Source of the DNA: Agaricus subrufescens
Taxonomy: Eukaryota > Basidiomycota > Agaricomycetes > Agaricales > Agaricaceae
Length of the DNA: 64,000 nt
NCBI GenBank assembly: GCA_029945375.1
Contig: CM057060.1
Location: forward strand, 496,001 to 560,000
Direction: 5' to 3'
Within the stretch, counting starts at the first letter, position 1; every line of letters begins with the position of its first letter. Shown here piece by piece: positions 26,401 through 37,361 of this stretch. The notes beneath the pieces are model-generated. The model was not told where the DNA came from. It saw nothing but the letters and a program-made list of their open reading frames with translations, and searched no databases. The translations under genes were made by a program, and so were the position numbers.

Positions 26401-28460
26401 GAACCAGGTTCTACATTAGCGGCATCGACCAGCTCTCTTGCAAGATTGGCGTCATAGAAGTGCCTTCCATCCTGCTCAGCCTCAACCCCCAGTAAATCCA
26501 GATGTGCTCCGCGGAAATCGGGTGAAGAATGTGGTACAGCTGTTGATCCGGAATCGGTGCGTGAATGTGAAGAGTATCCTCCGACCGGAACCGGAGCTCG
26601 TGGAGGGGTGTTCATCATCGTGTCAGTCTCTTTATACGCGGGAGGCAGCTCTTTGCTTTCTTTTCCGGGTTTACGTTCGTTTGATCCGTCGTATACTTTG
26701 CCACCAATTGTGCATTGTCGGAAAAACATGGCATTCTAAATGTAACACTTGAGTTTCTGAGAATTTGCAAAGCAAAAAATACGGACCTGAGTTAAAGTAC
26801 CGGTCTTGTCGGAAAAGATGTACTGGATTTGCCCTAAGTCATCTGACAAGTTCCAACTTCTCGCGATAGTGGGCTGGTTCGTCCGGGGGCAGTACATTTC
26901 TGTATCATAGTAAATGAAAGCTGCCTGGACGGTCCGCACGAATTCGATGGAGATATACAAAGAGATGGGAACGATGTTCTGAAATCTGCGTGGATATTAG
27001 CACCCCAAGTTAAGAGTCTAACCATATGACGACCTACGTGATCAGAGCAAAAACGAATGTAATTAAACCGTTGACTGAAGGCCTGTCGCCGTCGGAATCA
27101 TCGCCCCATAACCACAGTGCATTCCTTGGATAATATCGATGTTCCAACACGGAGTCGGCTATACCGCAGGCCGTGGCCATAAGAGCCAACAGTAAAAGAT
27201 TTAGAAGTCTGTCACGCGAGTAAGTGAATAAGCGAGAACGTGGTAGAGGATAAAATTGCATACACTTGTGTATCCATCTGCCTTTCTACCTTGCTCCGCT
27301 TCGAAGGCGTGTTACCAGCATTCATGACAATGCGGGTGTCCTCGCCAGTGAAAAGGACAACACCAATCGCCCATCTTGTGTTTCTGAGTACGGTTCCACG
27401 TAAGAGCACCATTGACATGTCGACCGGGAATACATCTTTGCCTTTGCGTACAGCGGCACTGAGTTTGTACAAATTCGTGTTTGGTTTGTCGCACTCGATT
27501 TGAAGAGAGTTGTGCGGCCCGACACAAGAAGACGCGTTGCGGATATAGGAGAGAGCGGGTAAACCATGACGGGACTTGAGGTTGGTCTCTCCGTCAAGGC
27601 TCTTGGTTTCGATGTATGCGACGTTTTCTTCCTCGGAGGTTGTGCAGATGAGAATGTCGGCCGGAATAGGTTCATTTTCCACGATCTTGACGAAATCACC
27701 GACAGCGACGTCTTCCCAGCGTTTTTTGACCCAGTGGGGACGATTTGAATGCGCTCCATCTTGATGATGGCTGTGCTGAACGCCTTGCATATCTGAGTCG
27801 TCATACTCCACTTCAGCATGGTTGGGATCCTTCGTCTCTTCCCCTATCGCCTTGCCTTTGACATGTTTACGCTTAGCGGATTTTGGCACGATGCCCCGGA
27901 CGAAAGTTTTGCTCTTCGGAGTCATGGCATTGGCATTGACCCAGTTGCCCCCACTAATGACCCGCACCATCGAATGGTTCACCTGACGATCTGAGTGGTG
28001 GCGCTTGATATCTTCGTAGCCATCCTTAGCAGCTGTGATTGCCAATACAACGACCAAAGGAAGGATGACGAGGCCGGGGTTGATCGTCGAGAATTTATTT
28101 GAAAACTGGAGAATGGCGATTGCAAGGAAAAAGCTAGAGAGGGGTCAGGGACGGACCGGAAGGGGAAAAAGGGGGGACGGACATATTGGCAACACGCCTG
28201 AACTGCTCGAGGATATTCCGGGGGACGAACGTGACCACCGTGTACTTTGAGGTGATCACTTGATTCGTGTCATAGACGTAGTCCTTCAGCACCCTGCCCT
28301 TCGGGTCAAGATATTCTGCAGGCAGATTCTCGTTGACGAAGATCGTGCGCCGCGGGGCGGAGGGTCTCTTGCGCGAGAAAAAGGTCTCGACGTTGAAGGC
28401 GGCGGCCTTTTCGTACCACCGGCCGACCGCGCGGAATGGCCGCAGGTACGAGGAGCGCAT
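23499..28460 (-). CDS. P4-type ATPase, phospholipid flippase (DNF/DRS2 family)
   Basis: A multi-exon gene with all P4-ATPase landmarks. The N-terminal segment is [20 protein letters not shown]. The actuator loop has [11 protein letters not shown] (27.58 kb), the P4 form of the TGE loop. The phosphorylation motif is [11 protein letters not shown] (26.8 kb). The nucleotide domain has [11 protein letters not shown] and [10 protein letters not shown]; the P domain has [12 protein letters not shown] and [21 protein letters not shown]. About ten membrane helices include [20 protein letters not shown] and [17 protein letters not shown]. The tail is Ser/basic-rich and ends [15 protein letters not shown]. 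Family members move aminophospholipids or phosphatidylcholine to the cytosolic leaflet, usually with a Cdc50/Lem3 subunit, at Golgi or plasma membrane. An [18 protein letters not shown] segment before the DGET loop favours a DNF-type member; this is tentative. The start ATG at 28460 is preferred; a short upstream exon cannot be excluded. Confidence 0.85.
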
Positions 28461-28740
28461 GAGGGAGGGAGTGAGGAAAGGGTGTTTGGGATGTGTCAGC
28501 TAGGTATATGTTTTATGGTGCTCACATCCTGCTCGCCGTTTACTCTGTTCCCCATTTCCAACTAGCCGGAAAGAGTCAGTACCGCGTACCAGGAGCATGT
28601 ACTAAATTCATTGGTATTACTCAATATCAAGAAACAAGCGTAGCCTAAGCGAAGTGTCACAAGAAACAAAGGGTCCAGAGAGACATAAATGGGTATCCGT
28701 TGCGCATCGCATTATGAACCGGTCCAGGTACAATATGCAT
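28461..28740. other. Short intergenic region, septin 3' end to flippase 5' end
   Basis: 280 bp between tandem minus-strand genes; it must hold the flippase promoter or leader. An ATG at about 28555 on the minus strand opens a short frame ending in a GT donor-like site, but no matching acceptor was found. Confidence 0.35.
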
Positions 28741-30363
28741 CTACTGAGCTTGCTGCGGGGGGCGCTGCTGCACTCCGTCCTTGAGCGCCAACAGCTGTTT
28801 CGAGCGGAAGGCCTCGTAGTGAATTTGCGCAGTTGTCTCAATCAGATCCTGCAGGTGGGTGCGGGTAAGGAAGTTGCGCAAGTTCACAAACTCGCAGTGC
28901 GTAGGGTCCTCGACGTTGACCACCCCCCAGCGATTCCTGCGACCCCGGACAGACTTGCCGTCAATCACCACGTTATTTTCAGAGCCGACTACGGCAAATG
29001 GAATGATCTCCTAATTGGGACATGAGTAAGCTGCTATGCACTAAGACTCCGGAGCACTCACTCTGATTGACTCATTGAGATGGACCTCCTCCTCATCATC
29101 CTCATCAGTATCGAAGGGGTAAAGCCGGATATTATGGTACAAAACCTCCTCGCGAATCTTTCGGCCCTCCCATCAATACCCGAAGAAGACATGCCAAAAA
29201 AAAGGATCTACGCACCTTGGCTTTAAAGCGGTCACGCTCCTCCAAAGTCAAGCTGTCACTCTTGGCAATAACAGGCACGACGTTGACAACATCACTCAAT
29301 TTCTTCATCACGATAACATCAACAGGACGGAGGCTGTGGCCGGTAGGGTTTACGAAGTAGAGACAGCAATGAATGCGGGTGTCTTGAATGTAACGCTCAC
29401 GCTGAGCAGTTAGCTCCTTACGCAAGTACGCCGAGTGTTGATCTTTGATGTATTTGATGATGGGGTCCCAGCTAGTCGAACCGCTTGAATCAGCCACTCA
29501 TTTTTTAATTACGATCCGCACGTACCATCCTTCGTTATTGATCTGATCTCCATATCCAGGAGTATCTACAATATTCAAGCGAAGTCTGACGCCATTCTCA
29601 ACAATAACTGTGTAGTGGGGTCAAATGTTAGCATCATACTCCGAAAGAATATGAAGAAGAGATGAAAAAGAAGCAGGTGAGGGGTCGACACGTCACAATC
29701 CTTAAAGCATAGGATGCGTAAACAGCCAGGAAATGATTGCAACCAGCGCGAATACAGCGTTACTACGCCGAAAAACGCGGCCGCCATAGAGGGGAAACTC
29801 GACTGTGTCCACACCAGATTCCCCAAGCTAGTGACAGATTGTAGTACGACACTCACCATGAGATGCAGCTTGGATCTCGGTTGTCTGTCTGACAGGCTCA
29901 TCAGACTGAAGGCGACCCTTCGAGTCAATGAGGTGCGACGCGAAGATGGTGTTTATAAGGGTCGATTTGCCCAACCCAGTCTGGCCTATAAAACGAAAAA
30001 AGATGGAAATATCAGTATATGCTCCCCAGTTGTGTATATCTATACGTGATCCACGCGTCTAGGGCCCACAAAATGATCCCTGAGGCGCCCTGAGCCTCCG
30101 AAAAGGCTCGTTGCTACGCCCCCACCCAAGCCTTAACTCGTTGCACATATCGCTCCCGCAACCTTCCACACATGCTTGCCCAACAACCCCTCCCCAAGCC
30201 TCACACACCCCCAAAACCAAAACACGAAAACAAAAAAATACCGCTCACCGACGACGATAACATTGAACTGGAATCCACGCTTCAAGAGCTTGTGCTCAAT
30301 CTGCTGAGTGATAGAATCGAACCCAACATACGACTGAGCGCGAATTTCTTCATTAGTAGCCAT
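28741..30363 (-). CDS. CDC10: Septin, Cdc10 type
   Basis: Several minus-strand exons give a septin of about 330 residues. The start MATNEEIRAQSYVGFDSITQ and the following IEHKLLKRGFQFNVIVVG align with yeast Cdc10. G1 P-loop GQTGLGKS is completed across an intron (...VIVVG/QTGLGKST). G3 is DTPGYGD and G4 is AKSD. The septin unique element is IHYEAFRSKQL, preceded by FLTRTHLQDLIETT. As in yeast Cdc10, there is no C-terminal coiled coil; the protein ends QRPPQQAQ. Septins form GTP-binding hetero-oligomeric filaments at septa, hyphal tips and necks, and Cdc10 occupies the central position of the yeast octamer. The ATG at 30363 is chosen because it starts the conserved region; the frame runs on to 30483 without similarity. 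Confidence 0.92.
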
Positions 30364-31178
30364 ATTCGCAAGTATCAGAGGGAGGGAAGGAGTGTTTGGG
30401 GTGGAAGGAAGGTGCTTGGCTGGCGTGTGCCCTAACAAAAGTTTCGAACGACTTCGTGGCACAAATTTAGACGGTACAAACAAACGTAAATACTTTTAAT
30501 TAGCCCCTCTTTCCAGAAGAACGTTCCCGTTGATGGTTTACTATTTGGCTTATGCGGTAGTCTCGCTTTCAAATAAGATTCGCACTAAACCATATTGTTA
30601 TCATAAGTCTGAAGCGAAATCTGCAGGTTTGGGTGTTTTTTTGACCTCCTAGCAGCAGAAACTCCTGAATCGACCAGAAATTAGTATCTCTCCTTACTGC
30701 CAAGCCTATGAGAAAACGACCGCTTCATAGGCGGGTCAAATACCAAGGTGTCGTAATTTAAATTATGACACATGTCGTCTAACTATTATCATCTTACATG
30801 AGACCATTGGCATCATGAACATTGCACTGCGGCGTTAACATCCTAACTTCATCCTGTAATAAATCGACTTATCGATGCACTAGCTTTCTTTCAGATTACA
30901 GCAGAAATATGAGCATATATGGTCCAAAACCCAACAGCAAGTATCATGATCCCGATCAACGCTATTCATTCATCTGTCAATATCAAGTGTCATCTCAAAA
31001 ATTTTCATGCACTACAGTCTGATAGCGCCATGGGTAACAACAAAAGGTATCAAGCGCACCGACAACCAGTACAGGCTATTCACACATTCATAAAACATAG
31101 GAAAGACAAAGTGATACAACATATACACTAGCAGACACAACCCAAAAAAAGAAAGAACGTCCCAACAGTTAATGAAAA
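30364..31178. other. Intergenic region
   Basis: This AT-rich stretch between the septin promoter and the 3' end of the next minus-strand gene holds no supported ORF. Confidence 0.4.
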
Positions 31179-32216
31179 TCAACTCTGAGCCATCCTCCCT
31201 ACTCTGTAAGCCCTTAAGCAAGTAGTAGGCACCATCCCTTTTCCTCCAGAACCATTTTTACAGAATGACCAGCCATCATTGTACATTGTTAAAACCTTCA
31301 AATAATCACCAGGGTGAACCGAGAGCTCATCCCGCTTGCGCGGCTCAAACCTAATCTTAGCCACCGCACCATGAGGAAACATAGATGATACAAGATCATC
31401 TTGTACAGGGTTGCGAGCGGAAGGTCTTGGGTATGCAGGCGGTGTAGGTGTCGGGTCGGCTTCAAGGTCCCTCGAAAAGCTTGCTCCTTTATTTCCCCTA
31501 CCTCCCCTATTCCCCCGCGAATTACGTAGCCGCTGCCAGCGCTCCGCAATAAACTCCATCCTCTTCTGCTGTCTCTGAGTCACAGACTCCCGCACAACCG
31601 ATTTTTCCCCGATAAAAGGTGTGATCCAAGCACGGCAGCTAATCCGCTTTCTCTTCAAACGCCACCGTACAAAAACAATCACAAGAAAGAGGCACAACAC
31701 TAGGCATAATAAAACGATGCCAATGATTCCTCCAGCAGGTAATCCCTTTTTGCCGCTCGGAGGAGAGTTAGAGGTTGAAGCAGTCGAGGAAGGCCTAGCC
31801 GATACATTTGAGGAGGTGGCAGTGGTCGCTGCCGAGACATCGGGAGGCGATAGATCTGTCATGAGTGGAGTTGGGGAAGTAAACGGTGTGGTGGTAGTTA
31901 GCAAGGAATCCGTAGAAACCGGGCTCGAGCTATCAGGCGTGGGTGAGACTATTTGGTTTAAAGGCTGAAAGGTAGTTGTTGGCACCACGGCTATAGCGCG
32001 CACAACAGTCACCGTGGCAGTTACTGTCGATGTCTGCATGACCGTCACACTGACAGTGGTGGGTATCTCTTGAAAAACAGTCGTCGTAGAAACTTGAGGT
32101 GGTGGAAAAGAGTCCGGGTCATTAAGTAAATTCCTGATACGTTGAACAGTATCATCATCGACATAAGTCGAGTTAATGACGAGCGTAACGCGGGACCCAT
32201 CAAGTGTAAGCGACAT
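31179..32216 (-). CDS. Single-pass transmembrane protein with C-terminal SH3 domain (Fus1-like), copy 2
   Basis: Single exon, 345 residues from the ATG at 32216. An N-terminal region with an N-glycosylation site (NST) leads into a Thr/Ser/Val-rich stalk (TVTATVTVV repeats). One strong membrane helix follows at about 160-184 (GIIGIVLLCLVLCLFLVIVF) with a basic RWRLKRKR stop-transfer. The cytoplasmic linker holds PxxP stretches (TPTPPAYPRPS), and the SH3 domain comes last (VAKIRFEPRKRDELSVHPGD, YLKVLTMYNDGWSFC, GKGMVPTTCL). The frame extends upstream to 32486, but that part looks like non-coding or intronic sequence. No signal peptide is visible from the chosen start, so a small 5' exon may be missing. 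The design suggests a cell-surface scaffold or sensor coupled to the cytoskeleton through SH3 partners. Confidence 0.75.
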   Translation of the reverse strand: MSLTLDGSRVTLVINSTYVDDDTVQRIRNLLNDPDSFPPPQVSTTTVFQEIPTTVSVTVMQTSTVTATVTVVRAIAVVPTTTFQPLNQIVSPTPDSSSPVSTDSLLTTTTPFTSPTPLMTDLSPPDVSAATTATSSNVSARPSSTASTSNSPPSGKKGLPAGGIIGIVLLCLVLCLFLVIVFVRWRLKRKRISCRAWITPFIGEKSVVRESVTQRQQKRMEFIAERWQRLRNSRGNRGGRGNKGASFSRDLEADPTPTPPAYPRPSARNPVQDDLVSSMFPHGAVAKIRFEPRKRDELSVHPGDYLKVLTMYNDGWSFCKNGSGGKGMVPTTCLRAYRVGRMAQS

Positions 32217-33199
32217 CTCTATGAAGCGTCCTTTAATTGCATCTGCAGAGTAATATGAAAGGATACTCACTGAAATTAAACTCCCAAGTTCACAGCAAAC
32301 TAAAAAAAAACGACCTGCGCACTCGAAGTAAGAAAGGAATGACAGAAACAAACTAGCTTTTCCAGAGCTGTCCAAAAACGAGCGGGGGGTATCGGTGTGT
32401 TTGACTAGCAAACACACCAGGTCCGAGATGACGGAAAAAGTGGAGCGACCTGGGAACAGATGAAGTTGAGTACAAAAGGTGTACACAAACCCGCACTAGG
32501 CTTGTCATCGGAGCAGATGTCTCCTTAATGATGACTCTCATGCACTCACTGATCACCGTGAATACCTCCCAACATCACATTCGTTGCATCAATTTGTGAT
32601 GAACCCCACTTCGTCCTTCATGTTTCCGCTATATCAATGTTGCACCCGGTCTCATATGAATCCTGTCTGCTTTGCGGGTGAGTCACGTAACCGCCTTCGA
32701 GCACTTTCGCGTTCCAGGTCCATTGACTGCCCAGCTGAGCTGTCGCTTCTTGAAAGGACATGACATCAAAATGTCCGACGGCATGTATCAGGGCGGTTGC
32801 TTGACACTGAATGCTGTGATTGCTCCAAGAATAGACTGTCGACTGACTAGGTAGCCGGAAATGGATTGTTTGTGTTCCGTGCCCACGATCAACCATCAAT
32901 TGAGTCTAGCTCGGACTACTTTGATGCACCTCATTTTATTAAATTTCACCAGTCAACTCACCAGCAATCCAGGTAGCAAATCCTCCGGTTGCCATAAACT
33001 CGGAATACTGAGACCGGCTCTGCGAGAATTCATCATGTTCGTGATGTCGATCAACAACAGGTAATGAATGATGATGGTTCACTGATGATAAATCACGGTA
33101 TGCTGTGTATCGAATTCGCTATAGTACAAATAGTACAAAGATAGAAAAAAGAACCCCATTGATCATGAGTGGCTCCGACATTCAACATTCAGTATTAGC
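32217..33199. other. Intergenic region with one weak ORF
   Basis: A 93-residue minus frame at 32618-32899 (containing HFDVMSFQEATAQLGSQW) is the only notable open stretch. It has no recognisable family, signal or splice partners, so I leave it uncalled. The rest is non-coding. Confidence 0.3.
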
Positions 33200-34505
33200 C
33201 TACTCTTGTTGCTCATGCTTGCGTTTACGAACCACAGTATAGCGTTCGGCCTCCTCATCTGCGGGAATAGCCTCAAATTCCCCGGACACGACACCTTGCC
33301 TCTCGGGCAGGTATTTCTTGCGTTCCTCCCGCAGAAGGTCGAGATCATGAGCGAGTAAACCATGCCCCGCAACTGGCCCCCAATAAGAACAGCCAGCCAA
33401 TGAACCAATGATGCTGTAAAAGAAATGAGTTTAGCGAAGTGGAACGCAGAGATCTGATGCTACATACCAGGTTCCCACAAGAATTGACAGGTAGAAACGA
33501 TATTGCGAATACCATTTCGGGGCTGAATGTCTGATCAGCGCTCAAGTTTCGAAAGTATGATGTGATACTTACTCCATCCTGCAATTGTCGCTTTTGAATC
33601 CGCGTACCAAAGGATCGTAAACCCAGCCCATTGAACTATCAGAGCCATGGTTGGCTGCATTCCACCGAGGGTAGTCCATGCGAGAAGCATTGGCGCAGTT
33701 CCGAGTGCAAGGCGAGTATAGCCTTTTTGTCCCCCATATGCCGCCATCTCCATGCCCCAATGCAATGCACCTTTATTCCGGTTTGAGCCAGTAGATGAGC
33801 ACCATTTTCGGAATAGCCTGCTCCTTGTCGGACTCACCAAGAAAAGAGAGCATAACTGCTCCGTACGTTACTTGGAGATTGAGGGCTTGGTCGAGTACTG
33901 TCAATGCAACTCCAGGGTCTATGCCAACAGCGACGCCATGAATAGCCAAGCTCGCTTCCCTAGCTAACCAAATGGTCGTGAGTGACGAGCCAACGTAAGG
34001 AAGGCCCCCTATATTCAGTCAGTCAATAGCCGACCCACGAGTTCGCTTAAGGCACCACATACCAATCAATCCAAGCATAAGGACCGGTTCGGGAACGGCC
34101 CTCAAATTTTTGGTCGTGATACCCAGCTTACACAGGAGTTAGCTCCTCCAGTGGCGCGGCGTTATATGCGCGAGGTCCGCAACTCACAAAAGATTCGACT
34201 GCTTTGGTATCAGAAACCGCATCAGTCGTGACATTGGCACCGGCGATAATCTTAGCGACGTCCGAAGCAGTACCACCGAGTTCTTCCTTCACGTTGGTAG
34301 CTGCATGTTCGAAAGTTTGACTTGCAGGTTTATTGGATACCGAGCTCGCCACCAGTCGTTTTTGGATCACCAGTGATGGGGTGAGAACCCTTACAGACCT
34401 AGTTATGGGCAAAGGACGACGAAGCGCTGGTAAAGTAGTCCTCCCAGCGACAGGTGGGAAGCGATAGGTGCCCCTGCGCAGCGATTGGCGAAAGAGCGGA
34501 TTCAT
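33200..34505 (-). CDS. Mitochondrial membrane protein of TMEM69/DUF3429 family
   Basis: About six exons. The N-terminus from 34505 (MNPLFRQSLRRGTYRFPPV, many Arg, no acidic residues) looks like a mitochondrial presequence; the ATG has A at -3, better than the one at 34532. A hydrophilic segment (ATNVKEELGGTASDVAK) precedes the membrane domain. The domain has the family hallmarks: GLPYVGSSLTTIW, a TYGAVMLSFLG/GALHWGMEMA join, LALGTAPMLLAWTTLG, and VQWAGFTILWYAD followed by a P-K-W-Y-S turn. The tail is charged (LLREERKKYLPERQG) and ends KRKHEQQE. The DUF3429 core, with a GxxHW motif and four to five helices, is shared with human TMEM69 and bacterial proteins; no biochemical role is established for it. 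Confidence 0.75.
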
Positions 34506-36337
34506 TGTGGGATTTGAATGAGATGTTGGCATGTACTTATATCAGAGGTCGAGCTATGACGTCACTCATTATGCTTCTTCCTCGCAGGCATTTTGTCAAC
34601 TTCGAATTACCCCGCCCAACACCAGCTCTAACCCTCGTGTTACCAAAAAAATTACTATGGATTGTGCTCAAGCAATCGACGTGCAGCAGTGCCTTATAGG
34701 AGAATCAAAAAGGCATTCTCCTCAGGGCGCCGGGTACGCGTCACCAATAACATAATAATCAATATGACTATGGCAGTGTGAGTGGGGGAGTGGAAGGCCT
34801 GGAGGGATAGTCGTCCCCAGGCCTCCAGGCGGTAAGAGTGAGGTTGGAACAGCATCGGGTCACCCGGATGTGTACAACCTACAACCTACCTGTGCCAATA
34901 GTCTCATCTAATGTATGGGATCGGGAGGGTGGCTTTAAAGGAATCGCGAGCAGGTAGCGGAGCCGTCCACTCAGCACAGGGAGGAGAGACGAATGTGATA
35001 TTATGCAATGTGAGGATCACTATACTACGAATCCATCATTCACACGGGCTGCCCTTCCGAGACAACACACCGCGCTCATTCCTCGCACGGTGTTCCATTA
35101 TGAGACTACTTAACGGATTAGGGGTTCGATGAAAGAGCGTGACTCTTCAAGTCTCGCTTTGGCCTGCAAAGCCGACCGGCCTTCTAGTTGGTACACCTCG
35201 CGATAAGTGGTCTTGATGCATCAAAGAAAATGATTATCGTGTTTGTCACCTCGGAAACAGTGTAATGTTGTAGGGAGAAATATTTTCAGTTTCAGGTCCA
35301 TCAACCCCCTTCAACGTTGCTATAGTCATGCATTAGACCGCGCCACTGATTCGTTAGCGTTGGGAATAATTCGGTAGCCTTTCTACCCATGCATCTGTTG
35401 GAAAGGGTTGATGACTCTTGATTCAGCCTTCCCGCCATTTGTAAGGTATTGGGTAGGTCAGTAATTGCATTCAGGAACCCGTGGTGACTTTTGCTGCGAG
35501 GCAACCCGTATTCCGATTTGAAGTGATGATAAATTGTTCATGGCCGATCCAGTGGCAAAGGCAACTGGATAGTAGAAGTGTTAACAGTAAGATAAAATTA
35601 GGAAAAGGGCAACCAATGGAATCGGGTATGATGCTAGGGCACTCATCTGTCGCGGAGTTGTATCCAGACTAAGTGAAATAGCCGTATCGAGGCATATATC
35701 AAATGGTATGCCTCATTATACAGAATGTGTCCATCTTTTGCCTTTTGCTTTTGATGCTGCCGTCAAGTACATTGACAACGCCGTCAGTTCGCAAAATGGT
35801 CTGGAGAAGTTATTTGAATCGTTCGAAACGGATTGCTTTCACTGGCCCCGATGGACAAGGATGTTCTAAACGTTTAAACCACTTCATTTCTGGCGCGTTC
35901 AAAGGGAACAATATTTCTCCAAGACTACAGGTTTTGTAAATTAGCACACGCATATTTGATGGTATTTACCAGGCAACGATGATGTTCTAATATCAGTTCT
36001 ATCAAACCTTTGAGATAACGAGGGTTATGTAGCGCAGAATATTGCTCAAGCTGAACGATAGTGCCTGCGAGAGGGTGAGAAGGAGAGAGCCGAAAATAGA
36101 ACAAGTAGCAACGGTGTGATGGCCCTGGCGACTCCTCACTTAACTAGCGTCACTCTCTTGTCGACTCGTATTGTCTATTGCGTTCTTGTTCATTTCCATC
36201 CTCTTCTTATAAGTCTAACGTCTCGCGTTGACTCCATCCTCTCTTTTGAACCCCTTCACGAATCGCCACCACCACGCTAGTCCTGGCGACTAGGACATTA
36301 TCGTTTCTATCGTTCAGCAGACTATATACTCCTCCTG
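34506..36337. other. Long intergenic region
   Basis: 1.8 kb without a supported gene. A 9 bp stem hairpin (GCCTGGAGG at 34797-34805, CCTCCAGGC at 34822-34830, 16 nt loop) lies near 34.8 kb. Short frames at 34911-35132, 35481-35672 and 35703-35939 show no domains. The last 150 bp before 36338 are pyrimidine-rich, as expected for the promoter of the next gene. Confidence 0.4.
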
Positions 36338-37309
36338 ATGCATAGCAAGTTCAGCAAAAGAAGAGTCCATCGGAGGGCACCAAGCGTTGGGCTGGGAAAC
36401 GAGATACAGAAAAGGGATTTCACGAGTCCAATCACCCTCACCGTGATTATTCCTCATGATTCAGATAATAATACACCCACCCCGATACCACAACCACCAC
36501 CGACTGTATTACCACCAGAGGATCCTACTTCTACTTCATCACCTGTGCCAACCGCCTATCCATCTCCTCCGCCCCCTTCACCTCCCTCAAGTATTGTCCC
36601 GCCCCTGGCGGACACTTCCTCGCCCTCATTTTCCACCAGTGCATCGACATCATCGACACCAACCTTGTCGGCCACAACAGCTAGTGTAACCATGTCGAAT
36701 ATTCCCGCCGGCGTCATTTCAGCCGGAAACGAGCCCCAAGACGTTGACCACACTCCCAAACTCTCATCCGGCGCAATCGCAGGAATTGTTATTGGTTGTC
36801 TTGCAGTCCTCATCATTGCCGTCGTCTTGGGACTCCGTAAACGAACGGTCAACAACCGATTAAAACTGCGTGGGGTCTGGGCTGGTTCTAAATCACTCAA
36901 ACTGCGAAATGAAGGCGGTCAATCAAGATATGAGGCCATGCCCGATTTGGCTGCCAATGGACAGAACTCGGGAGAAACAATGGGGTTTGTAGGGATGCAA
37001 GGTGCCTCGTTTGGACCGCCGACATCACCGAGGGCGTTGCCCTCTGCTTACGGCTCTGAGGGGGTGAGCAGCGGCGAATTGGCAAGTCCGAAGATACCTG
37101 TGTTGTACGAGACAGTGGTGGCGCGGTCGTACGTGCCGACGTTGCCGGACGAGCTGACGATAAAGACTGGGGAGAGGCTGAAGGTGCTGCAGGAGTTTGA
37201 CGACGGGTGGTCCGAGTGTATGAATGCAGCTGGGGAGGTCGGCATGGTGCCGCTGGAGTGTTTTGGCAGGCAGGGCGGGTTCGGGCGGCAGACGAGCCTG
37301 GGACGCTGA
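36338..37309 (+). CDS. Single-pass transmembrane protein with C-terminal SH3 domain (Fus1-like), copy 3
   Basis: Single exon, 323 residues. The N-terminus is basic (KFSKRRVHRRAP) without a cleavable signal. A Pro/Ser/Thr-rich ectodomain (PSPPPPSPPSSIVPP) follows. One helix lies at about 144-166 (GAIAGIVIGCLAVLIIAVVLG) with a basic RKR. The linker is followed by an SH3 domain at about 255-312 (TVVARSYVPTLPDELTIKTG, RLKVLQEFDDGWSEC, GEVGMVPLECFG). It is more typical than copies 1 and 2 at the ALYDY-equivalent ARSYVP. It is predicted to be an O-mannosylated surface protein with a cytoplasmic protein-interaction module. Its stop is only 53 bp before the ATG of the F-box gene on the same strand. 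Confidence 0.8.
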   Translation: MHSKFSKRRVHRRAPSVGLGNEIQKRDFTSPITLTVIIPHDSDNNTPTPIPQPPPTVLPPEDPTSTSSPVPTAYPSPPPPSPPSSIVPPLADTSSPSFSTSASTSSTPTLSATTASVTMSNIPAGVISAGNEPQDVDHTPKLSSGAIAGIVIGCLAVLIIAVVLGLRKRTVNNRLKLRGVWAGSKSLKLRNEGGQSRYEAMPDLAANGQNSGETMGFVGMQGASFGPPTSPRALPSAYGSEGVSSGELASPKIPVLYETVVARSYVPTLPDELTIKTGERLKVLQEFDDGWSECMNAAGEVGMVPLECFGRQGGFGRQTSLGR

Positions 37310-37361
37310 GTTGATAGATGTTGATACCCATATACCTACCTCTCTTGTACTTACATCTTCT

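Noticed and set aside
32217..32486. N-terminal extension of the TM-SH3 copy 2 frame
   Set aside because: Contains intron-like signals and no signal peptide; the ATG at 32216 begins the domain-like part.
35120..35140. GGGGTTCGATGAAAG resembling a tRNA B box
   Set aside because: No matching A box or cloverleaf arms nearby; I found no convincing tRNA gene in the window.
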